From NCBI GenBank assembly GCA_004297725.1, contig SCUS01000054.1:51595-115594 (forward strand): 64,000 bases of DNA, read 5' to 3'. Under the pieces are notes generated by a model. That model did not search any database and was not told the DNA's origin. It saw nothing but the letters and a program-made list of their open reading frames with translations. Position numbers and translations under genes: made by a program. This document shows, one piece after another, positions 7,910-16,659 of the stretch (position 1 is the stretch's first letter; each line of letters starts with the position of its first letter). The stretch comes from Myxococcaceae bacterium. GTDB taxonomy: Bacteria; Myxococcota_A; Polyangia; Polyangiales; Ga0077539.

Positions 7910-10369
7910 CTATGCGCCGCCAATACCCAGAGCGGCGGCAGCCTCGTCAATGGACATCACCTCCAGCCGGTGTGTCCAGTGTGATCGTGGGATGCTCTCG
8001 AAATGAGGGGTGGCGATTCCCGACAAGGCCCTACGTCGGCGAGGACGCGCCTGCGCCAGCAGCGCCAGCGACTGCACCGCCACCCGGGAGAGCGGCAGCG
8101 TCTTCACCCGCCCCAGCAGCAGCCTCTCCTCCTCGGCGTCCACCGCCTCGCCGCACAGCATCGCCAGCGGCTGCACCAGCGCCAGCCCCGGGACCCACCC
8201 GGTCAGCGTCCACTGCCGCAGCGCCCTCACGCTCAGCGCCCTCGCGGTCTCCAGGTCGCCCGCGCGCCACGCCACCGCCGCCTCGTTCATGCAGAGCAGC
8301 GCCGCCACGTCGCGAAGCCCGACGCTCGAGACGGCGTCCAGCAGCTCCAGGTCCGGCGAGCTCGCTCGCCCGGTGCGGTAGGCGACCGCCCGGAGGATCC
8401 ACTCGGCCCTGGCCTCGTAGTACGGGTGGCGGCACCTCGCGGCGGCGCGGCGCGCCTCCTCCGCGAGCGCCCTCGCGTCGTCGAGGCGGAAGCACTCCAT
8501 CGCCGCGGAGGCCGCGTTCACCCGGGCGTCGAGACGCGCCGTCGCCCACGGCTCCCACGCGGCGGCCTCCTTCAGCAGCGCCGCGGCCTCCTCGAAGCGG
8601 CCCTGGCGGTAGCGCAGCCGTCCCAGGGCGTTGGCGCGCAGTCCGGGGTCCGTCGCGCAGCGGGCCACCTCGTCGACCACGCGCTCCTCGCGGGCGGGCT
8701 CCACCCGCCGCGCGGCCATCACCCGCATCGTCAGCCGCCGACGCTCCAGCGCCGGGTCCGCGAAGGGGGCGACGGACTCGATCATGGTGAGCGCCCGGTC
8801 GCCCGCCTGGGAGAGCACCAGCGCGGCGCGGAGCATCCCGTCGAGCGCCGCGGTGTGTGCCGAGGGAGAGCGCACGCGGGAGAGCTCGTAGACCGCGCGG
8901 TCGAGGAAGCGGGGTGTCCCTTCGGCGAGGGCGACCTCCACGGTGACGGAGAGCAGCGCGGCCTCCGGGGCGTCGCCGTCGTGGGGCGAGTCCTCGGTGA
9001 GCTGGCGCACCGCCACGAGGCAGGCGTCGAGCACCGCGGCGGCGTGGCCGAGCGCCCCGGAGCGGGCGTGGTGCAGCGCGAGGGCGGCCCCCTCGGAGGC
9101 GATGGCGCGGGCGGCGCGGAGGCGCTCGTCGCTCTGGCCGTAGGGCGGGTGCAGCCCGAGGAGGGCGTGGAGCCGGGCGTCGTCGTCGTCCGCGGGGCGC
9201 GCTCCGGAGGCGGTGCTGCGGAGGGGGCGGGCGGTGCCGAAGCCCGTGGCGAGCCGGTCGAGGGTCTCGCGGTCGATGGCGAAGCGCTCCCCGTCGCGGC
9301 GCACGAGGCCGGCGCGCTCCCAGGCGAGGAGCTCGTCGAGGACGCGGGCGCGGCGTCCGTCGGTGCGTGCGCGGAGGGCGCGCGCGGCGTCCGAGGGGAT
9401 GTGGAAGAGCCGCTCGGAGCCGGTGAAGAGGGAGCGGAGCGATGGGTCGTCGAGGAGCTCGTCGTCGCCGCCGTCGAGCAGCAGCGGCGGGATCGAGGCG
9501 CTGCGGGGGGGGGCGCCTCGCAGCCGGGAGAGCACCTCCGCGGCGGACTCCGGGCGCTCCTCGGGGCGGCGGGAGAGCAGGGCGTCGACCACGGCGGCGA
9601 CGGCCTCGGGGACGAAGGGGGCCCGCTCCCGCAGGGGCGTGGCGGGGACGTTGACCTTCGCCCAGAAGGTCGAGAAGACGGTGGTCCCGGTGGCGACGGG
9701 AGAGTCGCCGGAGAGGGCGAGGTAGAGCATCACGCCGAGGGCGTAGAGGTCGGTGCGGGGGGTGATGTCTCCCCCGTGGATCTGCTCGGGCGCGAGGAAG
9801 AGCGGCGTGCCGAGGATCTCCCCCTGGCCCGAGCGCTGCGCGTCGAGGGACTCCCAGCTCACGCCGAAATCGAGGAGGGTGGGGCGTCCCTCCGGGCAGA
9901 CGAGCACGTTGCCGGGCTTGAGGTCGCGGTGGATCACCCCCGCCGCGTGGATGCGGGAGAGGGTCTCGAGGAGGGCGGTGACCGTGGGGCGGAGCTCCTC
10001 CCAGGGGAGGGGCGAGGGGCGGCCTGGGAAGGGGCTTCCGTCGACGCGCTCCATGACGAGGAAGACGTCGCCCTCGTCGACGCCCTCGTCGAGCAGGGTG
10101 ACCACGCCGGGAACGCGCAGGCGTCGCAGGGTGGCGATCTCGCGACGCACCCGGGCGCCTTCGGAGAGGGAGCTGGAGTGCATCACCTTCACGGCGACGC
10201 GGCTGCGGGTGAGCGGGTCGTGGGCCTCCCAGACCTCGGCCTGGCCGCCGGCGCCGAGCATCAGCTCGAGGACGTAGCGACCGGCGATGACACGGGAGGC
10301 GAAGGTTCCCCCGCGGGGGCGGGCGACGGCGTCGGCGGAGGGCGTCGTCGGGGGGAGCTCGTCGGACAC
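7910..10369 (-). CDS. Ser/Thr protein kinase with helical (TPR-like) C-terminal half
   Basis: This is an 819-residue soluble kinase. The kinase domain spans roughly 28-290: LGAGGQAEVWEAHDP, lysine in VAVKVM, HRDLKPGN near residue 145, LLDFGVSW and GTPLFLAPEQIHGG. Residues about 300-380 have LLAWERAGLVRRDGERFAID, a winged-helix-like pattern. From 400 to 800 the protein is Ala/Leu/Arg-rich helical repeats (LRYRQGRFEEAAALLKEAAA, for instance), as in TPR or AAA-ATPase-associated helical domains of myxobacterial kinases. No membrane segment was seen. The downstream small Lys-rich gene is probably in the same transcript. Partners are unknown. Confidence 0.88.
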   Translation of the reverse strand: MSDELPPTTPSADAVARPRGGTFASRVIAGRYVLELMLGAGGQAEVWEAHDPLTRSRVAVKVMHSSSLSEGARVRREIATLRRLRVPGVVTLLDEGVDEGDVFLVMERVDGSPFPGRPSPLPWEELRPTVTALLETLSRIHAAGVIHRDLKPGNVLVCPEGRPTLLDFGVSWESLDAQRSGQGEILGTPLFLAPEQIHGGDITPRTDLYALGVMLYLALSGDSPVATGTTVFSTFWAKVNVPATPLRERAPFVPEAVAAVVDALLSRRPEERPESAAEVLSRLRGAPPRSASIPPLLLDGGDDELLDDPSLRSLFTGSERLFHIPSDAARALRARTDGRRARVLDELLAWERAGLVRRDGERFAIDRETLDRLATGFGTARPLRSTASGARPADDDDARLHALLGLHPPYGQSDERLRAARAIASEGAALALHHARSGALGHAAAVLDACLVAVRQLTEDSPHDGDAPEAALLSVTVEVALAEGTPRFLDRAVYELSRVRSPSAHTAALDGMLRAALVLSQAGDRALTMIESVAPFADPALERRRLTMRVMAARRVEPAREERVVDEVARCATDPGLRANALGRLRYRQGRFEEAAALLKEAAAWEPWATARLDARVNAASAAMECFRLDDARALAEEARRAAARCRHPYYEARAEWILRAVAYRTGRASSPDLELLDAVSSVGLRDVAALLCMNEAAVAWRAGDLETARALSVRALRQWTLTGWVPGLALVQPLAMLCGEAVDAEEERLLLGRVKTLPLSRVAVQSLALLAQARPRRRRALSGIATPHFESIPRSHWTHRLEVMSIDEAAAALGIGGA

Positions 10370-10460
10370 GAGGCGGGAGGGTAACGCCTCGCGATGGATG
10401 GGTGGGAAGCCGAGTTGGAGGGCCAGCGCTCCCCTGACCGCTCGCCGCGCGACCGGGCGG

Positions 10461-11618
10461 TCAGAACATCCGCACCCCGAGGCCCGCGAGCACGCTCACG
10501 TGCGTCCCCGGCAGCCACGCCACCGGGAAGGCCCAGCCCGCGCGCACGTAGGCCTGCCACCGCCCGAAGCGCAGGTCGGCGAAGGCCGCCGCGCCGCCCG
10601 CTCCGCCGAAGGTGTCGAGCGCCCCCACGCGGCGCACGTCGTTGAAGGCCCCGCCTGCCACCGCCACGCCCAGCTCGTGAGGAGCCCTGAGCGACGGGCG
10701 CACGTGGACGCTCGCCTGCGCCGCGATCAGCCGCTCGCTCAGCAGCGACGGCCACGCGAGCCCGGGAATGGCCACCACGTAGGGGTTCATCCCTCCGACC
10801 CTCGGTCGGGTGAGGTCGTCCTCGCCCTCTCCCCAGCTCGCGCTCTGCTCCAGCTGCACCCGCACGCGCGATCCCAGCGCCGCGCCCGCGCGCAACCACT
10901 GCCTCGCCATCACGATCACCCGCCCGGGGCGGTTGCGACGGTCGTCCGCGCCCGAGAGCGCTCCCCACGACTGGGCGTCGTCGCGCACGTCGACCCCCAG
11001 CTCCACGCCCATCGCGATGCCTCGGAGCCGGGGATAGGCGACGTGCGCCTGCCACTCGTCGCCGGGGCTGGTGATGGCCCAGTACGTATAGCGAAGCCGG
11101 GGCTCGAAGACCGTCGCGTCCGGAGGGAGCAGCAGCTCACGGCTGGTCGAGTCGGAGCGGGCGAAGAGCCAGCGGCGCGCGGCGGCGACGAGCTCCAGCG
11201 AGTGGGCTCCGCCGGGGAGCCATTTGATGGAGGCGACCGCCCAGGCGTAGCTCGCCCAGAAGCCCCGGCCGGGCTGTCGTGTCCCGAGCGCCCGGTAGTC
11301 CGGAAGCACCCCGGCGTAGGCGCCCTCCGCCCGCACCGCGGCCGAGAACCGCAGCCTCGGCGTCCCCAGCGGAACATCCTCCACCCCCACCTGCACCGTC
11401 TCGGTGTTGAGGAAGAGGTGCAGGTCGCCGCCGCCGCGGGTGAGGCCGCGCCCTCTCGCGTCGACGAGCACCCAGCCGTGGCCGCCGAGCTCGGGGGAGA
11501 GCCACTGCTCGTGGGCCGCCAGCGCCGCCGCGCTCCAGTCGAGGCACTGCGCCTCCGCGCCGAAGGCCAGCGTGGCGATCGCCGCCGCCCCGGATCGCCA
11601 CCCTGCGTGTCGTCTCAT
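10461..11618 (-). CDS. Exported, probably outer-membrane beta-barrel protein
   Basis: This 385-residue protein has an N-terminal signal peptide (MRRHAGWRSGAAAIATLAFG, likely cut after AEAQ). The remainder is alternating hydrophobic/polar strands rich in Trp, Tyr, Gly and Arg (FWASYAWAVASIKWLPGG, RLRYTYWAITSPGDEW) and ends in Phe (GLGVRMF), which fits a barrel assembled by the BAM machinery. I do not recognise a family. The start at 11618 is chosen for the signal peptide; the frame is open further upstream to 11846 but overlaps the divergent RIO kinase gene. Neighbours suggest no specific role. Confidence 0.72.
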   Translation of the reverse strand: MRRHAGWRSGAAAIATLAFGAEAQCLDWSAAALAAHEQWLSPELGGHGWVLVDARGRGLTRGGGDLHLFLNTETVQVGVEDVPLGTPRLRFSAAVRAEGAYAGVLPDYRALGTRQPGRGFWASYAWAVASIKWLPGGAHSLELVAAARRWLFARSDSTSRELLLPPDATVFEPRLRYTYWAITSPGDEWQAHVAYPRLRGIAMGVELGVDVRDDAQSWGALSGADDRRNRPGRVIVMARQWLRAGAALGSRVRVQLEQSASWGEGEDDLTRPRVGGMNPYVVAIPGLAWPSLLSERLIAAQASVHVRPSLRAPHELGVAVAGGAFNDVRRVGALDTFGGAGGAAAFADLRFGRWQAYVRAGWAFPVAWLPGTHVSVLAGLGVRMF

Positions 11619-11667
11619 GATGGGGGACGGTACGCGGGTCGGGCGCTGTCGGTGACGTTGGGAGGAA

Positions 11668-12870
11668 ATGGCCGTTGGGCGGCGGAGGGCGATCGGGGGT
11701 ATGGTCCCGGCCTCGATCGCCATGCACAGCCCCCTTGATACGCTGGTCTCTGAAGGGATTCTCGACGATGTGCTCGGCCGCCTGAAGAGCGGCAAGGAGG
11801 CCGACGTGTTCCGGGTGGTGTACCGGGGCGAGGTCGTGGTCGCCAAGGTCTACAAAGACCGCGACCAGCGGAGCTTCAAGAACAACGCGGGCTACAAGGA
11901 AGGCCGCGTCGTGCGCAACACCCGCACCCAGCGGGCGATGGAGAAGGGCAGCCGCTTCGGTCGCTCCGAAGACGAGGACGAGTGGAAGGCCTCCGAGGCC
12001 CGCTGCCTCCACCGGCTCCACGCCGCGGGCGTGAGGGTGCCCACGCCGGTGATGTTCTACGAGGGCGTGCTGCTGATGGAGCTCGTCGAGGACGCCGAGG
12101 GCAACGCCGCCCCGCGCCTCGTCGAGGCGGCCTTCGACCCCACCCTCGCGGCGGGCTTCTACCGCGACCTGCGATCGCAGATCGTGAAGATGCTCTGCTG
12201 CGACCTCATCCACGGAGACCTGTCGCCCTACAACGTGCTGCTCGCCGCGGGCGGCCCGACCATCATCGACTTCCCGCAGACGGTCTCCGCGGCGCACAAC
12301 TCCCAGTCGGAGACCTTCTTCCGCCGCGACTTCGACGGCATCCAGCAGTTCTTCGCGCGCATCGACCGCAGCCTCCTCGCGTGCAACAGCGACGGCCGCG
12401 AGATCTGGAAGACCTACGTGCGGCGCGAACTGTCGCCCGACTATGTTCCGGAGCCGGTCGCCCGCGAGGCGAGGCCCGGCCAGGCCCAGTACGCCCCGCG
12501 GGGACAGCAGGGCCCGCGCCCCGGCGGCGCCCGCCCGCCGCAGTCCTACGGCGGAGCACCGCAGGGGCAGCCCCGCCAGGGTGCGCCGCATGGACAACCG
12601 CCTCGTCAGGGCGCGCCGCAGGGACAACCGCCTCGTCAGGGCGCGCCGCAGGGACAGCCGCCGCCTCGTCAGGGCGCACCGCAGGGGCAGCGGTCGGCGC
12701 CGTGGCCGGCCCGCTCCCCGGGGCCGGTGGTCAGCTATGTGAAGCGCCCGGCAGGCCGCGATGCGGGTCCTCCGGCCGAGCGCGCGACGGCTGCTCCTCC
12801 GCCGAAGCCCGCCGCTCCGCCGCCTCCCGACGGCAACCCCCACCGCAAGCGCCGCCGGCATCGGCCGTAG
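11668..12870 (+). CDS. RIO1-family Ser/Thr kinase with repetitive C-terminal tail
   Basis: This 400-residue RIO kinase is an atypical kinase/ATPase family tied to ribosome maturation in archaea and eukaryotes; its bacterial role is poorly defined. The ATP-binding region has SGKEADVFRV and VVVAKVYKDR. The catalytic loop is CDLIHGDLSPYNVLL near residue 181, and the metal Asp is in TIIDFPQTV. From about 265 the tail is Pro/Gln/Gly-rich with a repeated PRQGAPQGQ unit, ending in a basic stretch (HRKRRRHRP). Starts at 11668 (GGAGG 2 bases upstream), 11701 and 11722 (MHSPLDTL, closest to the domain) are all possible. It is divergent from the outer-membrane gene. Confidence 0.88.
   Translation: MAVGRRRAIGGMVPASIAMHSPLDTLVSEGILDDVLGRLKSGKEADVFRVVYRGEVVVAKVYKDRDQRSFKNNAGYKEGRVVRNTRTQRAMEKGSRFGRSEDEDEWKASEARCLHRLHAAGVRVPTPVMFYEGVLLMELVEDAEGNAAPRLVEAAFDPTLAAGFYRDLRSQIVKMLCCDLIHGDLSPYNVLLAAGGPTIIDFPQTVSAAHNSQSETFFRRDFDGIQQFFARIDRSLLACNSDGREIWKTYVRRELSPDYVPEPVAREARPGQAQYAPRGQQGPRPGGARPPQSYGGAPQGQPRQGAPHGQPPRQGAPQGQPPRQGAPQGQPPPRQGAPQGQRSAPWPARSPGPVVSYVKRPAGRDAGPPAERATAAPPPKPAAPPPPDGNPHRKRRRHRP
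12561..12690 (+). repeat. In-frame tandem repeat, period about 30 bp
   Basis: Inside the RIO kinase tail, a unit of about 30 bases is repeated roughly four times, two copies being nearly identical. It encodes the decapeptide series PRQGAPQGQP. The number is an exact multiple of three, so copy-number change would keep the frame. It is a coding low-complexity repeat, not a mobile element. Confidence 0.8.
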
Positions 12871-12963
12871 TCGGTCTGTCGCTCAGGTCGACAGTGACCG
12901 CCCTCACCCGGAGGGGCGCGACCGCCCACGCCGGCTCGACGCGCCTTCACCACGGCCTCGCGC

Positions 12964-13326
12964 TCACCCCCGCAGCGCCGTCTCCCAGGCCTCCGGGCGA
13001 AAGCCCACGAGCACGGTGCCGTCGCGCACCAGCACCGGGCGCTTCACCAGCTTGCCGTCGGCCGCGAGCCACACGATGAGCTCGTCGTCGGTGGCCGCGT
13101 CGACGCGCGCCTTGCCCAACGCACGGTAGCTCTGGCCGCTGGTGTTGAGCCAGCGGCGCAGCGGAACGCCGCTCGCGGTGATCCATCGTCGGAGCTCGTC
13201 GACGGTCGGCGGCTGCTCGACGATGGGACGCAGCTCGAAGGGGATCGCGCTGGCATCGAGCCAGGAGCGCGCCTTGCGACAGGTGTCGCATCCCGCGTAG
13301 GCGAGGAGGAGGGCTGGTGTTGTCAT
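12964..13326 (-). CDS. ArsC/Spx-family thioredoxin-fold protein
   Basis: This 120-residue protein of the ArsC/Spx/YffB family is cytoplasmic. The N-terminal YAGCDTCRKARSWL has the CxxC redox pair, ELRPIVEQPPTVDEL is the family helix, and VKRPVLVRDGTVLVGFRPEAWE supplies the conserved Arg-Pro loop and C-terminal motif. Family members are arsenate reductases, the Spx regulators or YffB-like reductases. No arsenite transporter or ArsR is nearby, so arsenic resistance is not supported by context. The ATG at 13326 gives the standard length; upstream extension to 13590 lies over the Pro/Ala tail of the PilZ gene and is rejected. Confidence 0.85.
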   Translation of the reverse strand: MTTPALLLAYAGCDTCRKARSWLDASAIPFELRPIVEQPPTVDELRRWITASGVPLRRWLNTSGQSYRALGKARVDAATDDELIVWLAADGKLVKRPVLVRDGTVLVGFRPEAWETALRG

Positions 13327-13363
13327 GGGGAGAGGTGCCGGAGCTCGAGGGGCGATCAGGCGC

Positions 13364-15322
13364 TCACTCGAAGGGGTTGGGCGGGACCGCTCCGCTGGAA
13401 GGCGTCGCGGGCCTCGCTGCGGGAGCAGGCGTGGGCGCAGGCCGGACCGCAGGCGGCGGCGCTGCCGGAGCGGTGACCGCGGGCGTCGGACGCGCCGCAG
13501 GAGCGGGACGCACGACGGGTCGCTGGACGGGTCGCTGGACGGGGCGGCCGACGGGCCTCGGGCGAGCGACGGGCGCTTCGTCGGGGGCAATCGCCGCAGG
13601 GGCAGGGGCAGGCGCAGGAGCAGGCGCAGGAGCGGGCACCGGCACCACCGCGGGGACCGGCGCGGGCTCGGGCGTCGGGGCGGGCGTCGGGGCGGGTGCG
13701 GGCTCCTCCGTGGTCTGCGGCTGCGGCTGCGCCGTAGGAACCGGCGGCGCCGTGGGGGGCTGCTCCATCACCGGCGGGGTGCTGGGCTCACGCGGAGGAA
13801 TCGGCGGCGTCGGGGCGGCGGGCTCCGGCGCGGGCTCCGTGACGGGCGCGGGCGTCGGCTCGGCCGGCGTGTCGTTGCTGCCCTGCATCAGCACCGCGAC
13901 GACGCCGACGACCAGCGCCAGTCCGATGGCGGCGTAGAGCACCACCGGGCTGCGCTTCTTCGGCGCCGCGTCGACCTTGGAGGCGACGTCGGTCACCACG
14001 GCGGAACGCGCAGCCGCAGGCGAGGGCGCAGGCGCAGGTCGGACCGAGGGAGGCGCCTCCTTCACCGACTCGTCGATCAGCTCCTCGAGGGAGACCCCCG
14101 CGGGCTTCTTCTCGGCGACCGCGACCACGGGGGCCTCGTCGACGACGGGCGCAGCTTCGGCCGCGGGAGCAGTCTCGACGGCGGGAGCAGCTTCGGCCGC
14201 GGGAGCAGTCTCGACGGCGGGAGCAGTCTCGACAGCGGGAGCAGCCTCGACAGCGGGCGTCGTGGCGGCTTCGGTCTCCGTGGCGGCGGCGGTCTCCTCG
14301 CTCGCTGCCGCGGCCTCGGGCGCTGCGGGAGCGGGCTCCGGCGTCGCGGCGGCCGTCGGCTCATCGGGGATCTCGCGCATCGCCTTCAGGGCCGCGTCGA
14401 GCTCCACCCTGGAGGCGCGCTGGGTGCTGTCGTCCGAGAAGGCCGCGACGTCGGCGGCCTTCATGGGGATGGTGCCGGGCGGCTCGCTGGGGACCTTCAC
14501 CACGTCGCGCTCGCCGCTGGTGAACTCCAGCGTCGCGCGGACGTCGCTCGCGGCCGGCCGGGCGACCGGCGAGCCCACCACCAGCTGCGCCGCCGCCTTC
14601 GGTGGCGTCGGCTCGACCGTCGGCGTCGCCGCGACAACCGGCGAAGCCTTCGAGGCCTCGGCCTGGGCGAGCGCCGAGCGCGCGGCCTTCACGGCCTCCG
14701 CGGCCTCGGCCAGGCCCATGCCCACCATCGTCGACTTCATCGACCCGACGGCCTTCGCGCTCTCCGCCGACTCCGGGCCAGGCTGCGACGGGGCCTTGGC
14801 GATGCGCAGCGCCTCGCCCAGCAGGGCGTTCATCTGGCGCATCACGGTCTGGTCCTGCTCGGCGGGGAGGGGGGCCGGCGGACCGTTGCCGAAGAAGTCT
14901 CCCGCGCGGGAGTCGATGCTCGTCGGCGGAGGCACGCTGGGCGCCGAAGGGCGCAGGCTCTCGAAGTGCGGCCCGGCCCCTTCGCCCTTGCGCGCCATGA
15001 TGCGCTCCAGCACCTCGTACCCTTCGTCCACCTTCAGGAACTTCACCCCCATCCCGGGCGGCGAGTCGGGCCTCGCCTCGTGCTCCTCGCGGCGCTGCAC
15101 CACGCGCCCCGCGGCCTTCAGCACCGGCGTCTCGTCCTTGAGCTGGATCTCGATCTTCAGAAGCTCGCCCAGCGCGGGCGGCTTCGGCGTCTTGATCCAC
15201 ATCCCGGTGCGGGAGATGTCCTTGGCGTACTGCTCGATGAAATCCTCGAGCGTCGCGCTCTTGTATTTCACCTTGAGGGCCTTCGCCTTGACCTTCTGTT
15301 CCTTGCGGGGTTCGTCGGACAT
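13364..15322 (-). CDS. PilZ-domain protein with membrane segment and long Pro/Ala linker
   Basis: This 652-residue protein has a PilZ-like beta domain near residues 10-110 (SRTGMWIKTPKPPALGELLKIEI, GMGVKFLKVDEGYEVLERIM). Such domains bind c-di-GMP, but I see no clear RxxxR switch, so binding is uncertain. Residues 110-460 are Ala/Glu/Pro-rich with repeats (AVETAPAAEAAP). A hydrophobic helix near 465-485 (SPVVLYAAIGLALVVGVVAVLM) may be a membrane anchor, followed by a Pro-rich tail with APAPAP and PVQRPVQRPVVRP repeats. It may couple an envelope process to c-di-GMP or act as a Pro-rich periplasmic spacer of TonB type. The start at 15322 (MSDEPRKEQ) is chosen over 15388. Confidence 0.75.
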   Translation of the reverse strand: MSDEPRKEQKVKAKALKVKYKSATLEDFIEQYAKDISRTGMWIKTPKPPALGELLKIEIQLKDETPVLKAAGRVVQRREEHEARPDSPPGMGVKFLKVDEGYEVLERIMARKGEGAGPHFESLRPSAPSVPPPTSIDSRAGDFFGNGPPAPLPAEQDQTVMRQMNALLGEALRIAKAPSQPGPESAESAKAVGSMKSTMVGMGLAEAAEAVKAARSALAQAEASKASPVVAATPTVEPTPPKAAAQLVVGSPVARPAASDVRATLEFTSGERDVVKVPSEPPGTIPMKAADVAAFSDDSTQRASRVELDAALKAMREIPDEPTAAATPEPAPAAPEAAAASEETAAATETEAATTPAVEAAPAVETAPAVETAPAAEAAPAVETAPAAEAAPVVDEAPVVAVAEKKPAGVSLEELIDESVKEAPPSVRPAPAPSPAAARSAVVTDVASKVDAAPKKRSPVVLYAAIGLALVVGVVAVLMQGSNDTPAEPTPAPVTEPAPEPAAPTPPIPPREPSTPPVMEQPPTAPPVPTAQPQPQTTEEPAPAPTPAPTPEPAPVPAVVPVPAPAPAPAPAPAPAAIAPDEAPVARPRPVGRPVQRPVQRPVVRPAPAARPTPAVTAPAAPPPAVRPAPTPAPAARPATPSSGAVPPNPFE

Positions 15323-15474
15323 CGAGTGTGCGTCTCCAGGCCAGTCGTGGGCTCTCGGATGATCAGCGACCGTGAGAGAGCGCCCCAAAAAGCAGCGCCC
15401 GCTGGTCTCCGTCCCAATCTACCGTTGACCGCCCGCCTACGCGAAGCCTTGGAAGAAGTTCACTCCCACAATTC

Positions 15475-16074
15475 TCACACCGTGCGACGCCCCTCCATCG
15501 CCCGGCCGAGGGTGATCGGGTCGGTGAACTCCAGGTCTCCCCCGTGCGGAACGCCGCTGGCGATGCGCGTCACCGCCACGCCCGCGGCGTGGAAGCACTC
15601 GGCCAGGTAGAGCGCCGTCGCCTCTCCCTCGACCGTCGGCGGCGTCGCCAGGATCACCTCCCGCACGCCCTCCCTGGCCACGCGCTCGAGCAGCGGTTCG
15701 AGCGGAAACTCCGCGGGCCCTACGCCCCCCAGCGGGTCGAGCAGCGCGTGCAGGATGTGGTACCGGCCCTGGAACACCCTCGCCCGCTCCACGGCGTCGG
15801 CGTCCATGGGTCGGGCGACCACGCAGAGGAGCTCCGAGGTGCGCCGCGGATCGTCGCAGATGGCGCAGCGCACCCGGCTGGTGTAGGCGCCGCACGACGA
15901 GCACCGCCGCACCCGCTCGGTGAGCGTCGCGATGGTCTCGCCGAGGCAGTGGGAGTACTCGGGGTCGGCCCCGAGGATGTGGTACGCGATGCGCCGGGCG
16001 GACTTCTCGCCCACCCCCGGCAGCCGCGTGAGCAGCCGCACCAGCGAATGGATCGGGTCGCCCCCGTCGCTCAC
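15475..16074 (-). CDS. recR: Recombination mediator protein RecR
   Basis: RecR works with RecO (and RecF) to load RecA at ssDNA gaps. The 199-residue length is standard. It shows an HhH motif (LLTRLPGVGEKSARRIAYHIL), a four-Cys zinc finger (CSSCGAYTSRVRCAIC) and a Toprim domain (ELLCVVARPMDADAVER; acidic residues in GEATALYLAECF). The start is a GTG whose GTGA overlaps the ybaB stop, so translation is coupled. The ybaB-recR pair is the classical arrangement; dnaX, often upstream, is absent here. Confidence 0.96.
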   Translation of the reverse strand: MSDGGDPIHSLVRLLTRLPGVGEKSARRIAYHILGADPEYSHCLGETIATLTERVRRCSSCGAYTSRVRCAICDDPRRTSELLCVVARPMDADAVERARVFQGRYHILHALLDPLGGVGPAEFPLEPLLERVAREGVREVILATPPTVEGEATALYLAECFHAAGVAVTRIASGVPHGGDLEFTDPITLGRAMEGRRTV

Positions 16075-16388
16075 GTGATGCCCGGAATCTTCGCGCCTCC
16101 GGTGACCTTGGCGATCTCCTTGTCCATCTCCTCGGAGGCCTGCTGGAGGGCCACGTTGGCCGCGGCCACCGCGGCGTCGAGGGCCAGCTCCCGGTCGCTG
16201 GCGTAGAGTTCGGGGTCGATGTCGAGGCGCACCAGCGTGCGCCCCAGGCTGGCGGTCGCCTTCACCTTGCCGTTGGCCCCGGTGGCCTCGACGGTGCGAT
16301 CCTTGTTGGCCTCGCGGGTCTCCTCGACCCGGCGCTGCATCCGACTGGCCTGCTTCATGAGCTCACTGATGCCACCGCGAAACTGCAT
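16071..16388 (-). CDS. ybaB: YbaB/EbfC nucleoid-associated protein
   Basis: This 105-residue dimeric DNA-binding protein has the family's pattern: FRGGISELMKQASRMQRRVEE, then VEATGANGKVKATASLG, VRLDIDPEL and the C-terminal helix NVALQQASEEMDKEIAKVTGG. It binds DNA broadly and is usually paired with recR, as here with a 4-base overlap. The ATG at 16388 overlaps the ATG of the divergent small membrane protein gene on the other strand, so the two promoters must lie inside each other's coding regions, or one of the starts is wrong. Confidence 0.93.
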   Translation of the reverse strand: MQFRGGISELMKQASRMQRRVEETREANKDRTVEATGANGKVKATASLGRTLVRLDIDPELYASDRELALDAAVAAANVALQQASEEMDKEIAKVTGGAKIPGIT

Positions 16389-16647
16389 GTCCTTCACCGT
16401 TCCTCCGGGCCTTGCGCCGGAGCGGAGGTCTTTACACCACCGGCCCCTCTGCCGCACGGCCCTCGCGCTGGCCCTCGCGCTCTCCCCCGCCGCCTCCCTC
16501 GCGTGCCCGCAGTGCGCGTCGGGCCCGGCCGAGCGCGACGCCGCTCCGGCCGCGCTCGCCGCCCTCGCGCTCGCCCCCATCGTCGCCATGGCCGCGGGCG
16601 CCCTCTGGCTCGTCCGCAGCGCACACCGCCGCGCTGTTGTGGAGTAG
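16387..16647 (+). CDS. Small exported/membrane protein with CPxC motif
   Basis: This short protein has a hydrophobic signal-like segment (RTALALALALSPAASLA) followed at once by CPQC, a spacer of about 15 residues, then a membrane helix (LAALALAPIVAMAAGALWLV) and a basic end (RSAHRRAVVE). Signal + CPxC + single C-terminal helix is a recurrent layout of small inner-membrane proteins of unknown role. It is 86 residues from 16387; no Shine-Dalgarno was found, and the ATG overlaps the start codon of the divergent ybaB. The stop is 12 bases before the kinase gene, suggesting an operon. The start is doubtful; the topology is more convincing. Confidence 0.5.
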   Translation: MSFTVPPGLAPERRSLHHRPLCRTALALALALSPAASLACPQCASGPAERDAAPAALAALALAPIVAMAAGALWLVRSAHRRAVVE

Positions 16648-16659
16648 CATCCGCGCCCT

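Noticed and set aside
12876..12894. Hairpin CTGTCG / CGACAG just after the RIO kinase stop
   Set aside because: Only six base pairs and no T-tract; could be a weak terminator but not supportable alone.
12964..13326. Arsenate resistance role for the ArsC/Spx protein
   Set aside because: No arsenite pump, ArsR or other arsenic gene nearby; family alone does not decide.
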